Below are positions 54,285 to 63,392 of a stretch of 64,000 nucleotides of DNA, piece by piece. The number at the start of each line of letters is the position of its first letter. Position 1 is the stretch's first letter. This DNA is from Xanthomonas sp. DAR 34887 (GTDB lineage Bacteria > Pseudomonadota > Gammaproteobacteria > Xanthomonadales > Xanthomonadaceae). The notes beneath the pieces were generated by a model that was given only the letters and a program-made list of their open reading frames with translations, did not search any database and had not been told where the DNA came from. Position numbers and translations under genes: made by a program. Location of the stretch: NCBI RefSeq assembly GCF_041245805.1, contig NZ_CP162490.1:535001-599000 (forward strand), in the 5' to 3' direction.

Positions 54285-55580
54285 CTATGCCGTCACCTTG
54301 CGCGGGAAGCGGTAGAACAGCGCACCCACCAGCAGCGCCACGCCCGCCGCGGCCAGGTTCTGCCAACTGGCGCTGAGCAGCAGCGCCAGGGCCAGCAGCA
54401 GCGCCGCCAGCGGAATCAGCGGGCCGCCCGGCAGGCGCAGCGCGCCCGGCCGGTCGCGGTAGCGCCGTGCCAGCACCAGCACCGCCGCGGCCGTGCCGAT
54501 ATAGGCGAACAGGCGGGTGACCATCGACAGCAGCGCCAGCTGCACGAACGAGCCGGACAGCGCCAGCGCCAGCGACAGCACGCCCTGCAGCAGGATCGCC
54601 GCGGCGGGCGTGCGGAAGCGCGGATGCACCCGCGCCAGGAACGCCGGGCCGTACCCGTCCTGGGCCAGCGCGAACAGGAAGCGCGGCCCCAGCATCACCG
54701 TGTTGCTGGTGGTGCCGAGGATGGAGACGGTGGCACCGACGGTGAGGATCAGCGCCAGCGTCTCGCCGCCGAACCCGCTGGCGGCATCGGCCAGCGGCGT
54801 CGCCGACTGCGCCACGTTCGCCAGCGTGCCCTGCGCGACGACCTGCACGGCGGCGTAGATCAGGGTGACGGTGACGATCATCGTGATCAGCGCGAACGGG
54901 ACGTCGCGGCGCGGATTGCGGTATTCGCCGGCGGCGGCGGGGATGTTCTCGAAACCGGCGTAGGCGAACAGCAACAGCAACGCCGCTTCGCCCATGTTGC
55001 CGAAGTCGCGCGGGTCCGGCGCCTTGCCGGAGAACGCCCACGACCAGTCCACATAGAACAGGCCGATGGCCACGAACAGCAGCAGCGGCACCAGCTTGCC
55101 GATCACCAGCGCCACGCCGGTGCGCGCGGCCGATTTCACCCCGATCACGTTGATCGCGGTGAGCAGGCCGAGCGAGCCGACCACGATCGCCAGGCGCGCG
55201 CCGCCGGCGGCCGCGGCCGGCCAGAAGCGCACCACTGCGTCGGCCAAGCCGTTGCCGAGCGCGGCGGCGGAACTGATCCGGGTCAGCCAGATCATCCAGC
55301 CGATCTCGAAGCCGGCGAAGCGGCCGAACGCCTCGCGGGCGTACAGGTAGCTGCCGCCGGGTTCGTCGAAATAGCTGGCCGCCTGGGCGTAGCACAGCAC
55401 CAGCAATCCCACCGCCAGCCCGGCCAGCAACACCGCCCACAGGCTCATCGGTCCGAGCAGCGCGGCGGTGGCGGCCGGCAGCAGATAGATGCCGCTGCCG
55501 ATGACGTCGTTGATCGACAGGCCGACGATCTGCCAGCGGCTGACCGCGCGGACCAGGCTCGGTTCGGGTGCGTGGTTCAT
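54285..55580 (-). CDS. APC family amino acid permease
   Basis: A 431-residue inner-membrane transporter with about 12 helices. The consensus N-terminal APC motif is present: LSINDVIGSGIYLLPAATAA, then DEPGGSYLYAREAFG and the FAYAGFENIPAAAGEYRNPR segment of helix 6. Substrate unknown; likely an amino acid or small peptide derivative. Its start overlaps the stop of the L,D-transpeptidase-domain gene by four bases (ATGA), so the two are translated together. Confidence 0.92.
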   Translation of the reverse strand: MNHAPEPSLVRAVSRWQIVGLSINDVIGSGIYLLPAATAALLGPMSLWAVLLAGLAVGLLVLCYAQAASYFDEPGGSYLYAREAFGRFAGFEIGWMIWLTRISSAAALGNGLADAVVRFWPAAAAGGARLAIVVGSLGLLTAINVIGVKSAARTGVALVIGKLVPLLLFVAIGLFYVDWSWAFSGKAPDPRDFGNMGEAALLLLFAYAGFENIPAAAGEYRNPRRDVPFALITMIVTVTLIYAAVQVVAQGTLANVAQSATPLADAASGFGGETLALILTVGATVSILGTTSNTVMLGPRFLFALAQDGYGPAFLARVHPRFRTPAAAILLQGVLSLALALSGSFVQLALLSMVTRLFAYIGTAAAVLVLARRYRDRPGALRLPGGPLIPLAALLLALALLLSASWQNLAAAGVALLVGALFYRFPRKVTA

Positions 55581-56398
55581 GGCGCCGGCTCCACGGCCGG
55601 CAACGCCCAGGCGCGGCGCAGGCGGTCGTAGTCGTTGCGCGGCAGCAGCACGAACAGCGGCGCGGCGTCCGGCCGCAGCCAGGCCAGCAGGCGCTGCATG
55701 TCGGCCGGCTCCATCGCGGTGCAGCCGGCGGTGGCCTCGCCTGCGGCACGCCACAGGTGCGCGAAGATGCAGCTGCCGGCGCCGGGCCGCGCCTGCGGGT
55801 TATGGCCGATCACGAAGCCTTCCTGGTAGCGGCGATCGCCGTCGTGGTGCAGGTCCAGGCGCATCGGCTCGGTCGAACCGGCCACCGCGTCGGCACCGAC
55901 CTGCTCGGCATCGACGATGCGGTTGTACAGCGGCGAATCGGGCACGTCGATGCAATAGCTGCTCTGCTGCATCGGCTGGTACGGCAGTGCGCTGTCGATG
56001 CGTTGCGCATAACCGAACGCCTCGCCGATGGTGAAGACGCCGGCCGGGCTGCGGCCATCGCCTTCGCGCTTCTGCGGGCCATCGGTCTGCGCCGGATGCA
56101 GGCCCAGCCCCCAGGCGCTGCCGTTGCGGCCGAGCGCGACATCGAAGCGCTGGCCGTGCGCGCGCCAGCCGTGCGCGGTGCGTTCGAACGCCTGCAGTTG
56201 CCCGCGCGGGCTGTCCCAGTCCGGCGCCACGACCAGCACGATCTGGTTTGCCTGCCGCAGTGCCTGTGGCGTGGTGCCGCCGGTGGCGGCCAGGCATGGG
56301 CCGGTCACGGCGGCGCATAGCAGTGCCATGGCGGCCAGGCAGCTGCGGCGAACGCGGCCGCTCTGCGTCAAGGCGGACAACCATGGGAATTTCGGCAT
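55577..56398 (-). CDS. L,D-transpeptidase (YkuD) domain protein
   Basis: A 273-residue exported protein. After a signal segment (about 16-38) comes a YkuD-type domain, including GDGRSPAGVFTIGEAFGYA, IFAHLW, and the catalytic AGCTAM whose Cys is the acyl-enzyme nucleophile. The domain makes or breaks L,D bonds in murein, such as 3-3 crosslinks or lipoprotein attachment. GGAG precedes ATG 56398. It is coupled by ATGA overlap to the downstream permease, an unusual partnership. Confidence 0.9.
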   Translation of the reverse strand: MPKFPWLSALTQSGRVRRSCLAAMALLCAAVTGPCLAATGGTTPQALRQANQIVLVVAPDWDSPRGQLQAFERTAHGWRAHGQRFDVALGRNGSAWGLGLHPAQTDGPQKREGDGRSPAGVFTIGEAFGYAQRIDSALPYQPMQQSSYCIDVPDSPLYNRIVDAEQVGADAVAGSTEPMRLDLHHDGDRRYQEGFVIGHNPQARPGAGSCIFAHLWRAAGEATAGCTAMEPADMQRLLAWLRPDAAPLFVLLPRNDYDRLRRAWALPAVEPAP

Positions 56399-56738
56399 GC
56401 GCTTCTCCGGTCGCGATCGGGCATCGAACGGGCGCTGGACCCGCTGCAGGTTCACCGCCAGCTGCCGCCTGCGGTCGGGGTAGATTGGGCGCATCGGCCC
56501 GGCCGCGAAGTCGAGCAGATGCTGCAAGGTTGCAAGGTACAACAGTTGTCGGATCTGCGGCGCGGGATCATGCACCTAGACCGTCTTTGCGGTGTGGACA
56601 GGCGGGGTGGATTGGGGTGCCGATGGTGTGTCGTGTTGGAGGCGTCGTCGGCAGTGCACGACACGGCAAGCTCGACCGGTTCGCTGCGTAGTTCGATCGT
56701 GTGGTGGAGTTGGGGCTACTGCTACTACTGTGTCTGTT

Positions 56739-56792
56739 ATTGCCATTGCCATTGCCATTGCCATTGCCGTCGCTGTTGCTGTTGCTGTTGCT
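56739..56792 (+). repeat. hexamer microsatellite ATTGCC / GTTGCT
   Basis: Nine consecutive hexamers: five ATTGCC (56739-56768), one GTCGCT, three GTTGCT (to 56792), then a T-rich decay. The array lies just outside the left arm of the large inverted repeat. It is not in a supported gene. Confidence 0.9.
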
Positions 56793-56815
56793 TTTTTGCT
56801 TTTGATCTTGATTTA

Positions 56816-57043
56816 CCGGGTCCCTTACGCAGCGGCGAATAGGGCGGGAAAAACCCCGCAGGGGCGGCGCACATGGATGTGCGCCGTTCGCGGTAGGGGC
56901 AGGATGCCCCTTCCGCGAATCCCGTCCTATTCGCGGACCCGGAGCGCGCAGCGCGGAGGGCGCGGAGTAGGGTGTGCTTTCTTTTGGTTACTTTTCTTTG
57001 CACAAGCAAAGAAAAGTAACTCGCCGCAGGCGAAAGCTTTGCC
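56816..57043. repeat. large composite inverted repeat, left arm
   Basis: About 228 bases, matching the right arm (57177-57406) in inverted orientation at roughly 85 percent by eye. It contains three successive hairpins: GGCGCACAT/ATGTGCGCC at 56866-56885, TTCGCGGTAGGGGCA with TGCCCCTTCCGCGAA at 56887-56919, and a perfect 15-bp stem GTTACTTTTCTTTGC around ACAA at 56987-57020. Open frames through it are artefacts of the repeat. Confidence 0.88.
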
Positions 57044-57080
57044 TTTGCTTTTGCCTTGCGATGGCGATGGAGTAATCATT

Positions 57081-57144
57081 GTAGGAGCGGCTTCAGCCGC
57101 GACCGATTCTGTCAGGAAAGTGTCGCGGCTGAAGCCGCTCCTAC
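57081..57144. repeat. inverted REP pair at the centre of the composite repeat
   Basis: GTAG-headed REP on plus at 57081-57103 and its inverse at 57122-57144, 18 bases apart. The pair forms the apex of the palindrome made by the two large arms. Confidence 0.92.
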
Positions 57145-57176
57145 AAAAAGCAAACTCGCAAGCAAAAAAAGCAACA

Positions 57177-57406
57177 GCAAAAGCTTCCGCCTAGGGCGGG
57201 TCACTTTTCTTTGCTCGTGCAAAGAAAAGTAACCAAAAGAAAGCACGCCCTGCCTACGCGCCCTCCGCGCTGCGCGCTACGGGTGCGCGGATGCACCGGG
57301 GATTCGCGGAAGGGGCATCCTGCCCCTGCCGCGAACGGCGCACATCCATGTGCGCCGCCCTTCGGGTTTTTCCCCGGTCCATCCGCCGCTGCGGAAGGGA
57401 ACCCGG
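57177..57406. repeat. large composite inverted repeat, right arm
   Basis: Inverse of 56816-57043 with scattered mismatches. The same three hairpins are kept, including GTCACTTTTCTTTGC around TCGT at 57201-57234 (one mismatch), which suggests selection for structure rather than protein. Confidence 0.88.
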
Positions 57407-57422
57407 TAAAAGCAACAGCAGA

Positions 57423-57537
57423 GCAAAGCAAAGCAAAGCAAATCAAAGCAAATCAAATCAAAGCAGAGCAAAGCAGAGCAGAGCAGGGCAGGGCAGGGCA
57501 GGGCAGGGCAGGGCAGGCCGGGCCGGGCCGGGCCGGG
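57423..57537 (+). repeat. graded pentamer microsatellite, 23 units
   Basis: Twenty-three unbroken pentamers: four GCAAA, then mixed TCAAA/GCAAA, then GCAGA/GCAAA, then seven GCAGG, then four CCGGG. Variants are clustered in order, shifting from A-rich to G/C-rich along the array. It lies just outside the right arm of the large inverted repeat. Confidence 0.93.
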
Positions 57538-57709
57538 CAGCAACCGGGATCCGTTTGGTGCTCCAGGTGAAGTGTGCCGAAGTCGTGGTAGTTGTCCGCC
57601 CCGACGCGCACCGGCGTCGCCACCCTACGTGGTGATGGCACGCGCAATCGGTGGAAGCTGTCGTATGCGTCGCCGTGCGCAGTGCAGCGCATGCGCCAAC
57701 GCGCCCAGA

Positions 57710-58813
57710 TCACCCGCGCGCAGGAAGCAGTTCCAGGCCGCGGATCTCGCGGATGCCCAGGCCGGGCGCGTCGGTGATGGTGATCTGCGAGTCGTTGAAG
57801 AGCACGCCACCCTCCACCGGGTCGAACAGGCCCAGCGACGGGCCGTCCAGGTCCACCTTGGTGATGACGTCCGCCTTGGCCACCGCCAGGTGCACCGCCG
57901 CCGCCACGCTGATGCTCGACTCCAGCATGCAGCCGATCATGCACTCCACCCCGTACAGCGCCGCGATGTCGGCGATGCGGATCGCGTTGGACAGCCCGCC
58001 GGTCTTCATCAGCTTGATGTTGACGATGTCCGCGGCGCGGCGCTGGATCAGGTCGAACACCTGCGCTGGCGCGAACACGCTTTCGTCCGCCATCACCGGC
58101 GTGTTCACGCGCTCGGTCACGTACTTCAGCCCGTCGATGTCCCAGGCTTTGACCGGCTGCTCCAGCAACTCCAGCGCCACGCCGGCGTCTTCCAGCGCGC
58201 GCATCGCATATACCGACTGCTTCGGTGTCCAGCCCTGGTTGGCGTCCAGGCGCAGCGAGGCGCGGCCTTCCACCGCGGCATGGATCGCCTTGACCCGCGC
58301 GATGTCCACGTTGATGTCCTTGCCGACCTTGATCTTCAGCGCCGTGAAGCCGCGCGCGAGCGCCGACCGCGTATCGGCCACCATCTTGTCGATGGCGTCC
58401 ACGCTGATGGTGATGTCGGTGGCGATGGCCGGCGTGCCGCCGCCGAGCATCTTGTACAGCGGCGCGCCATACAGCTGCGCCCACAGGTCGTAGACCGCGA
58501 TCTCCACCGCGGCCTTGGCGCTGCCGTTGCGCTCCAGCGCGCCCTGGATCTGCCCGGTGATCCGGTTGAGGTCGGCCACGTCCTCGCCGATCAGGCGTGG
58601 CTTGATGAAGTGGTCGATCGCCGCGACGATCGAACCATGCGTGTCGCCGGTGATCGGCGCCGTGGCCGGCGCTTCGCCATAGCCGATGTGGCCGCTGTCG
58701 GTGTGCACCAGCACCACCACGTCTTCGATCGTCTCCACGGTCCGTAGCGCGGTCTTGAACGGGGTCTTCAGCGGCACGCGCAGCATGCCCAATTGGATAT
58801 CGGTGATCTTCAT
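57710..58813 (-). CDS. dipeptide epimerase (L-Ala-D/L-Glu type, enolase superfamily)
   Basis: A 367-residue cytosolic racemase of the muconate-lactonizing subgroup. The catalytic residues of Ala-Glu epimerases are present and spaced normally: Lys160/Lys162 (LKIKVG), metal ligands Asp190 (RLDANQGW), Glu218 (EQPV), Asp243 (ADES), and Lys267 in NIKLMKTGG. It should convert L-Ala-D-Glu from murein to L-Ala-L-Glu for catabolism; N-acyl amino acid racemase or other dipeptide specificity is possible. Its start overlaps the stop of the NlpC/P60 gene (ATGA). The same two activities are paired as YkfB and YkfC in Bacillus. Confidence 0.93.
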   Translation of the reverse strand: MKITDIQLGMLRVPLKTPFKTALRTVETIEDVVVLVHTDSGHIGYGEAPATAPITGDTHGSIVAAIDHFIKPRLIGEDVADLNRITGQIQGALERNGSAKAAVEIAVYDLWAQLYGAPLYKMLGGGTPAIATDITISVDAIDKMVADTRSALARGFTALKIKVGKDINVDIARVKAIHAAVEGRASLRLDANQGWTPKQSVYAMRALEDAGVALELLEQPVKAWDIDGLKYVTERVNTPVMADESVFAPAQVFDLIQRRAADIVNIKLMKTGGLSNAIRIADIAALYGVECMIGCMLESSISVAAAVHLAVAKADVITKVDLDGPSLGLFDPVEGGVLFNDSQITITDAPGLGIREIRGLELLPARG

Positions 58814-60204
58814 TCGACAGGCAGCGGACGGACGCGTTGGATGCGGGTGATGCGGTCGATGAAAGGGGTGCCGTCGCCCAGCAGCATCGGCTCCAGCGGC
58901 GTCACCGAGACGCCGTTGAGGCGCGCGCGCTGCAACTGTCCGGACGCGTCGCGGTAGCCGGCGCCGGCCACATCGTGGATCACCCAGGTGTGGCCGTGGT
59001 CGTGGCCGATCACCATCATCACGTGGCCGGGGATGTACACCAGATCGCCGACCTGCAGCCGCGCCAGCGTTTGCTGCCGTTGCGCCAGCGGCGCGGCAGC
59101 GACGTAGGGCACGCTGGCGAGACTGGGGCTGCGCGCCTGGTCGCCGGTATTGCGCGGCAATGCGATACCCAGGCTGCGGTAGACGTCGGAGACGAAGCCG
59201 CTGCAGTCGCGCGCGTCGTAGTCGTTGCCCCAGCCGTAGCGCTCGCCGAGGAACTTGAACGCCTGGCGCAGCAGGGTGTGGTGCGTCGCCGCCAACGGTG
59301 CGGTGGCGACGTCGGCGCCGCGCGGCATCAGCGCAGGCGCCAGCCGCAGTCGGCCAGCATCGTCGCGCAAGGGCAGTTGCACCACGTAGGCGGCCAGCGG
59401 CGACTGGCCGTTGACCGGCTGTTGCGCCGGCCAGTCCTGCAGCAGCGGCAGGCTGCTGCCCATGTCCAGCGGCAGTTGCGAGGCCGCAGGCAGTTCCGGG
59501 GTGAACGCGGTCAGCGCGCGTGCGCCGGTCACCACCAGCCGCGGCGTGCGCTGTGCGTAGTCCAGCACCGCGGCGCGCTCGCCCTCGGCCACGCGGTCGC
59601 GTTCGATCCACGCCGCGTAGTTCGGCGCCAGCACGAACAACCACTGGCCGTCGCGGCTGGCGTGCAGGATCGCCACCGCGGTGCCGGGATACAGCGCCGA
59701 TTCCTGGAAGCGGTCGATGTCGTGGTCGTCGCGGCTGCTGAAAACGCGTTGCCGGGTCGGGAAGGTACGCAGGTCGGCGCGGCGCACCACCAGTGCGTAA
59801 CGCGGCGCGACCTGCGCGGGTATCGTGTCCAGGGCGAGTACGGACTGCAGGGCGGCCAGCTGCGCGGCATCGAGCGCGGCGCCGTGCGCGTCGTAGAGCA
59901 TTCGCGTCGGCGGCGCCGACAGCGCCAGCACCTGCTCGCGCACCTGCGCTGCGCTGTAGCGCTCGGGCAGCGCCTGCAGATCGTGCATCGACGCATCGTG
60001 GCGCAGCAGGTGCGCGTTGAACGCCTGCACTTGCGCCGCGTCGAGCAGCGGGCGCGACGCATGGGGCAGGCGCGCGATCCAGTAGTCCGCCTGCAATTGG
60101 CTGGACTGCAGCTGGAACGGCGCCTCTTCGGCGACGCTGGCCGTGGCGAGGGACGCGCTGAATGCGGCGGCCAGCAACAGGCACAGGCCACGCATCGTAT
60201 TCAT
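58810..60204 (-). CDS. SH3-like + NlpC/P60 endopeptidase, YkfC-like
   Basis: A 464-residue exported cysteine peptidase. A signal peptide (to about residue 26) precedes an N-terminal helical region, SH3b-type domains (about 130-290) and a C-terminal NlpC/P60 domain with Cys334 (DCSGF), His394 (PGHVMMVIG) and His410 (HDVAG). By family it hydrolyses gamma-D-Glu-diamino acid bonds in murein peptides, releasing L-Ala-D-Glu, the substrate of the epimerase encoded next. The start at ATG 60204 follows GGGGA. A divergent promoter region lies upstream. Confidence 0.92.
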   Translation of the reverse strand: MNTMRGLCLLLAAAFSASLATASVAEEAPFQLQSSQLQADYWIARLPHASRPLLDAAQVQAFNAHLLRHDASMHDLQALPERYSAAQVREQVLALSAPPTRMLYDAHGAALDAAQLAALQSVLALDTIPAQVAPRYALVVRRADLRTFPTRQRVFSSRDDHDIDRFQESALYPGTAVAILHASRDGQWLFVLAPNYAAWIERDRVAEGERAAVLDYAQRTPRLVVTGARALTAFTPELPAASQLPLDMGSSLPLLQDWPAQQPVNGQSPLAAYVVQLPLRDDAGRLRLAPALMPRGADVATAPLAATHHTLLRQAFKFLGERYGWGNDYDARDCSGFVSDVYRSLGIALPRNTGDQARSPSLASVPYVAAAPLAQRQQTLARLQVGDLVYIPGHVMMVIGHDHGHTWVIHDVAGAGYRDASGQLQRARLNGVSVTPLEPMLLGDGTPFIDRITRIQRVRPLPVE

Positions 60205-60279
60205 CGGTCCCCAGGCAGTGGAAAGAAATGGCAGGCGGCTGCGCGCCGGCTTCCGAATAGTCTTTTTCTCGATGGGGCT

Positions 60280-60285
60280 TGTCAA
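60280..60285 (-). promoter_or_regulatory. predicted -35 box of the NlpC-epimerase operon
   Basis: A perfect TTGACA on the minus strand, with a weak -10 (GACTAT) 17 bases further, about 75 bases before the NlpC/P60 start. It is ten bases from a TTGACA on the other strand. Confidence 0.5.
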
Positions 60286-60295
60286 GAATGCGCGA

Positions 60296-60301
60296 TTGAC
60301 A
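60296..60301 (+). promoter_or_regulatory. predicted -35 box of the TonB-receptor gene
   Basis: A perfect TTGACA on plus, with a weak -10 near 60319-60324 at 17 bases. The leader to the receptor start would be about 260 bases. No gene is seen between 60302 and 60587; the receptor frame is open there, but only the ATG at 60588 has AGGAGA and a signal peptide. Confidence 0.5.
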
Positions 60302-60587
60302 CGCGATTTCGCGGCGTGCTACACCAAAAACACAGGGCGAGGAAGCGGTGGCGACAGGCGCCGTTCCCGTCAGCAGCGAGGCGGTAGCCATGGAGCATGC
60401 GCACGCCGCAGGGGGCGCTGTTGGGCATCCGCACCTGGGGGAAAGTAGCGATTACAGAGAATGGCGCCGTGCCACGCGGCCGTGCGCCATGTCGTCCGCG
60501 TGGGTGCCCAGGGAAGGCGGCCGGCTGTTGGCCTCGTCGACTTGGGGGCGCCGTCGTCAGCGTCCGTCGATTGCAGGAGAGAGCCGC

Positions 60588-63392
60588 ATGTCCACCCGAG
60601 TCCAGCAGACCCGTTGCCACCTCCGACCGTCCCGCCTCGCGCTCGCGTTGCTGGCCGGATGCGCAGTGCCGCCGCTCGCCGCGGCACAGGACGCCGCCGT
60701 CGCCACGCGCGACCTGGACAAGGTCACCGTCACCGGTTCGCGCATCGCGCGCTCGCAGGTGGAAGGACCGGCGCCGGTGACCGTCATCACCGCGCAGGAT
60801 ATCCAGAAGCAAGGCTTCAGCACGGTGTGGGAATCGCTCGGCACGCTGACCCAGTTCAGCGGCAGCGCCTTCAACGAAAGCGACCAGACCGGCAGTTCGC
60901 CCAATGGCCAGTACCTCAACCTGCGCGGTCTGGGTCCCGGGTATCAGTTGATCCTGCTCAACGGCAAGCGCATGGCCGACTATCCGCAGTCCTACAACGC
61001 CAACGGCACCGCGGTGAGCCTGGGCAGCATTCCCGCGGCGGCGGTGGAACGTATCGAAGTGATGAGCGGCGGCGCCTCGGCGATCTATGGGTCCGACGCG
61101 GTGGCCGGCGTGGTCAACATCATCACCAAGCGCGATTTCAGCGGCGACACGCTGCGCCTGCGCGGGGGCACCACCACGCGCGGCGGCGGCGACAGCGGCC
61201 AGCTGCAATGGAGCGGCGGCCGCACCGGCGACCGCACCGGCGACCGCTGGAGCCTGACCTACGCATTCGAACGGCTGGACCGCGAAGCCATCGTCGCCAG
61301 CCAGCGCGACTTCCTGGATTCGTACGACGACCATCCCGGCAACAGGGCCGATCCGTCCAGCCCCAACGCCTCGATTTCCGGCGTCTACCTGCGCCGCGGC
61401 ACCACCTATCTGTGGCCCAGCGGCGGCGCGCTGTCCACGTCGGCCGCGGCGCTGGACGCGGCGTGCGCGGCGACCAACCCGTCGTTCAGGCCGTACAAGA
61501 CCGCCGACAGCCTGGCCGCGCCCAACCGCTGCGGCGCGTTCGGCTACTACGAAGGCCGCTCGGTGCAGAACGGCTACGGCAAGACGTCCGCGTATCTGTC
61601 GGGCAGTTTCGATTTCAGCGACGACGTCACCGGCTATGCGCAGATCCTGGCCAACCGCTCCAAGGACGAAAGCTCCAGCCAGACCCACTACTACATCGGC
61701 GAAGGCGCGTTCACCGTCTACGATCCCGACCTGGGCCTGGTCACCGCGCAGCGCATCTTCCTGCCCTCGGAAGTGGGCGGGATCAAGAACATCGAGTACG
61801 ACGAGAAATCCTGGAACCTCAACGCCGGCGTGCGCGGCAAGCTGTTCGACGGCCGTTTCGACTGGGACGCGAGCGTGTCGCTGTCGCGCTACGACATCAC
61901 CACGCGGCGCCCGCGTTTTCTCACCAATGCGGTGCGCGACTACTACATGGGGCCGATACTCGGCTATCGGCCGGACGGCACCGAGATCCGCGAGTTCTAC
62001 GCCGACAGGCTGTTCGCGCCGGGCAGCGCGGCGCTGTACGACCAGCTCACCACCGAGGTGGTGAGCCGCGGCGAGTCCAGCACGGATCAGGCCCAGTTCG
62101 TGTTCAGCGGCGACCTGTTCGCACTGCCGGCAGGCATGGTGCAGATCGCCACCGTGCTGGAGGCGGCGCGGCAGAAGTACGACCTGGCACCGGATCCGCG
62201 CACCACCGTGGACTACACCGGCAGCGAGCGCATCTACAACCTGACCCAGACTCCGGGCGGCGGCCCGCGCGACCGCTACGCCGCGGGCCTGGAACTGCGC
62301 GTGCCGATCTTCAGCCGGCTCAGCGCGACGCTGGCCGCGCGTTATGACAAGTACGACGACATCACCTCGGTCGACGACGCCGCCACCTGGCAGGCGGGAG
62401 TGGAGTGGCGGCCGTTCGACAGCCTGCTGCTGCGCGGCAGCCATGCCACCAGTTTCCGCGCGCCGGACCTGCTGTGGATCTACGCCGGCACCAGCGCCAA
62501 CAATCCCACCGTCACCGACGAGTACCTGTGCCGCCGCGACGGCCTGGACCCGTTGTCCGCCGCCTGTTCGGCCGCGCACGAGTACCAGACCTTCTCCACC
62601 CAGTCGTCCAATCCGCTGCTGGAGGAGGAGAAGGGCAAGTCGACCACGCTGGGTTTCGTCTGGGATGTGCTGCCGACGCTGTCGCTGAGCGCGGACTATT
62701 ACCGCATCGAACTGGAAGGCCGGGTGGAGTCGATCTCCAGCGAGACCTTGCTGGAGAACAACGCCAACTGCCTGCTCGGCCGCGACCGCGCCGGCAATGC
62801 GGTCGATACCGCCTCGGCGGCCTGCCAGTTCTACATCCAGTCGGTGACCCGCAGCCCGGGTACCGACCTCACCGCCGAAGGCCAGATCACCGCGTTCGAG
62901 ACCTTCCCGATCAACCAGTCGTTGATGCGGACCGATGGCCTGGACGCCAACCTGCGCTACAACTTCGAGCTCGGCGACTGGGGCGCGTTCGGGCTGCAGG
63001 CCGGCTATACCCGCGTGCTGAAGATGGAAGTGGCGCAGTTCGCCGGCGCCAAGCCGGTGGATGTGATGAACGACGTCGATTACCTGGCGTTCCGCACCCG
63101 CACCAACTGGCGTGCGAACTGGAGCGTCGGCGACTGGTCGACCAGCCTGTACGGCTACCGCTACGGCTCGCGCCCCAACTACGCCGAGAGCGGACGCGTG
63201 GCGCCATACGTGATCTGGAATGCGGACATCGCCAAGCGCATCACCGACAAGGCCACGCTCGGCATCAGCGTGCTCAACGTGTTCGACAAGATCCATCCGC
63301 GCGACGACACCTACACCGCCTGGCCGTACTTCCCGCGCGTGTACAGTGCGATCGGGCGGCAGCTGTACGCCAACTTCACCTATACCTTTTGA
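60588..63392 (+). CDS. TonB-dependent receptor
   Basis: A 934-residue outer-membrane receptor. A signal peptide ends near LAAAQ. The plug starts RDLDKVTVTGSRIARSQVEG, a TonB-box-like region, and contains LNLRGLGPGYQLILLNGKR and EVMSGGASAIYGSDAVAGVVN. The barrel ends TYTF with the terminal Phe. No CarboxypepD_reg or FecA-like signalling extension is present, unlike the receptor at 13229. It is divergent from the NlpC-epimerase operon and followed at once by a serine hydrolase, so its ligand may be a peptide or murein fragment; that is inference from context. Confidence 0.94.
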   Translation: MSTRVQQTRCHLRPSRLALALLAGCAVPPLAAAQDAAVATRDLDKVTVTGSRIARSQVEGPAPVTVITAQDIQKQGFSTVWESLGTLTQFSGSAFNESDQTGSSPNGQYLNLRGLGPGYQLILLNGKRMADYPQSYNANGTAVSLGSIPAAAVERIEVMSGGASAIYGSDAVAGVVNIITKRDFSGDTLRLRGGTTTRGGGDSGQLQWSGGRTGDRTGDRWSLTYAFERLDREAIVASQRDFLDSYDDHPGNRADPSSPNASISGVYLRRGTTYLWPSGGALSTSAAALDAACAATNPSFRPYKTADSLAAPNRCGAFGYYEGRSVQNGYGKTSAYLSGSFDFSDDVTGYAQILANRSKDESSSQTHYYIGEGAFTVYDPDLGLVTAQRIFLPSEVGGIKNIEYDEKSWNLNAGVRGKLFDGRFDWDASVSLSRYDITTRRPRFLTNAVRDYYMGPILGYRPDGTEIREFYADRLFAPGSAALYDQLTTEVVSRGESSTDQAQFVFSGDLFALPAGMVQIATVLEAARQKYDLAPDPRTTVDYTGSERIYNLTQTPGGGPRDRYAAGLELRVPIFSRLSATLAARYDKYDDITSVDDAATWQAGVEWRPFDSLLLRGSHATSFRAPDLLWIYAGTSANNPTVTDEYLCRRDGLDPLSAACSAAHEYQTFSTQSSNPLLEEEKGKSTTLGFVWDVLPTLSLSADYYRIELEGRVESISSETLLENNANCLLGRDRAGNAVDTASAACQFYIQSVTRSPGTDLTAEGQITAFETFPINQSLMRTDGLDANLRYNFELGDWGAFGLQAGYTRVLKMEVAQFAGAKPVDVMNDVDYLAFRTRTNWRANWSVGDWSTSLYGYRYGSRPNYAESGRVAPYVIWNADIAKRITDKATLGISVLNVFDKIHPRDDTYTAWPYFPRVYSAIGRQLYANFTYTF

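Noticed and set aside
57423..57537. Possible CRISPR array
   Set aside because: Five-base tandem units without spacers; no cas genes nearby.
56592..57635. Several ORFs of 60-200 codons across the inverted-repeat region
   Set aside because: They are translations of palindromes and microsatellites, present in both orientations, with no ribosome sites or protein-like composition.
56399..57709. Insertion sequence remnant
   Set aside because: No transposase fragment and no target-site duplication were found; the palindrome is built of repeat arms and REPs.
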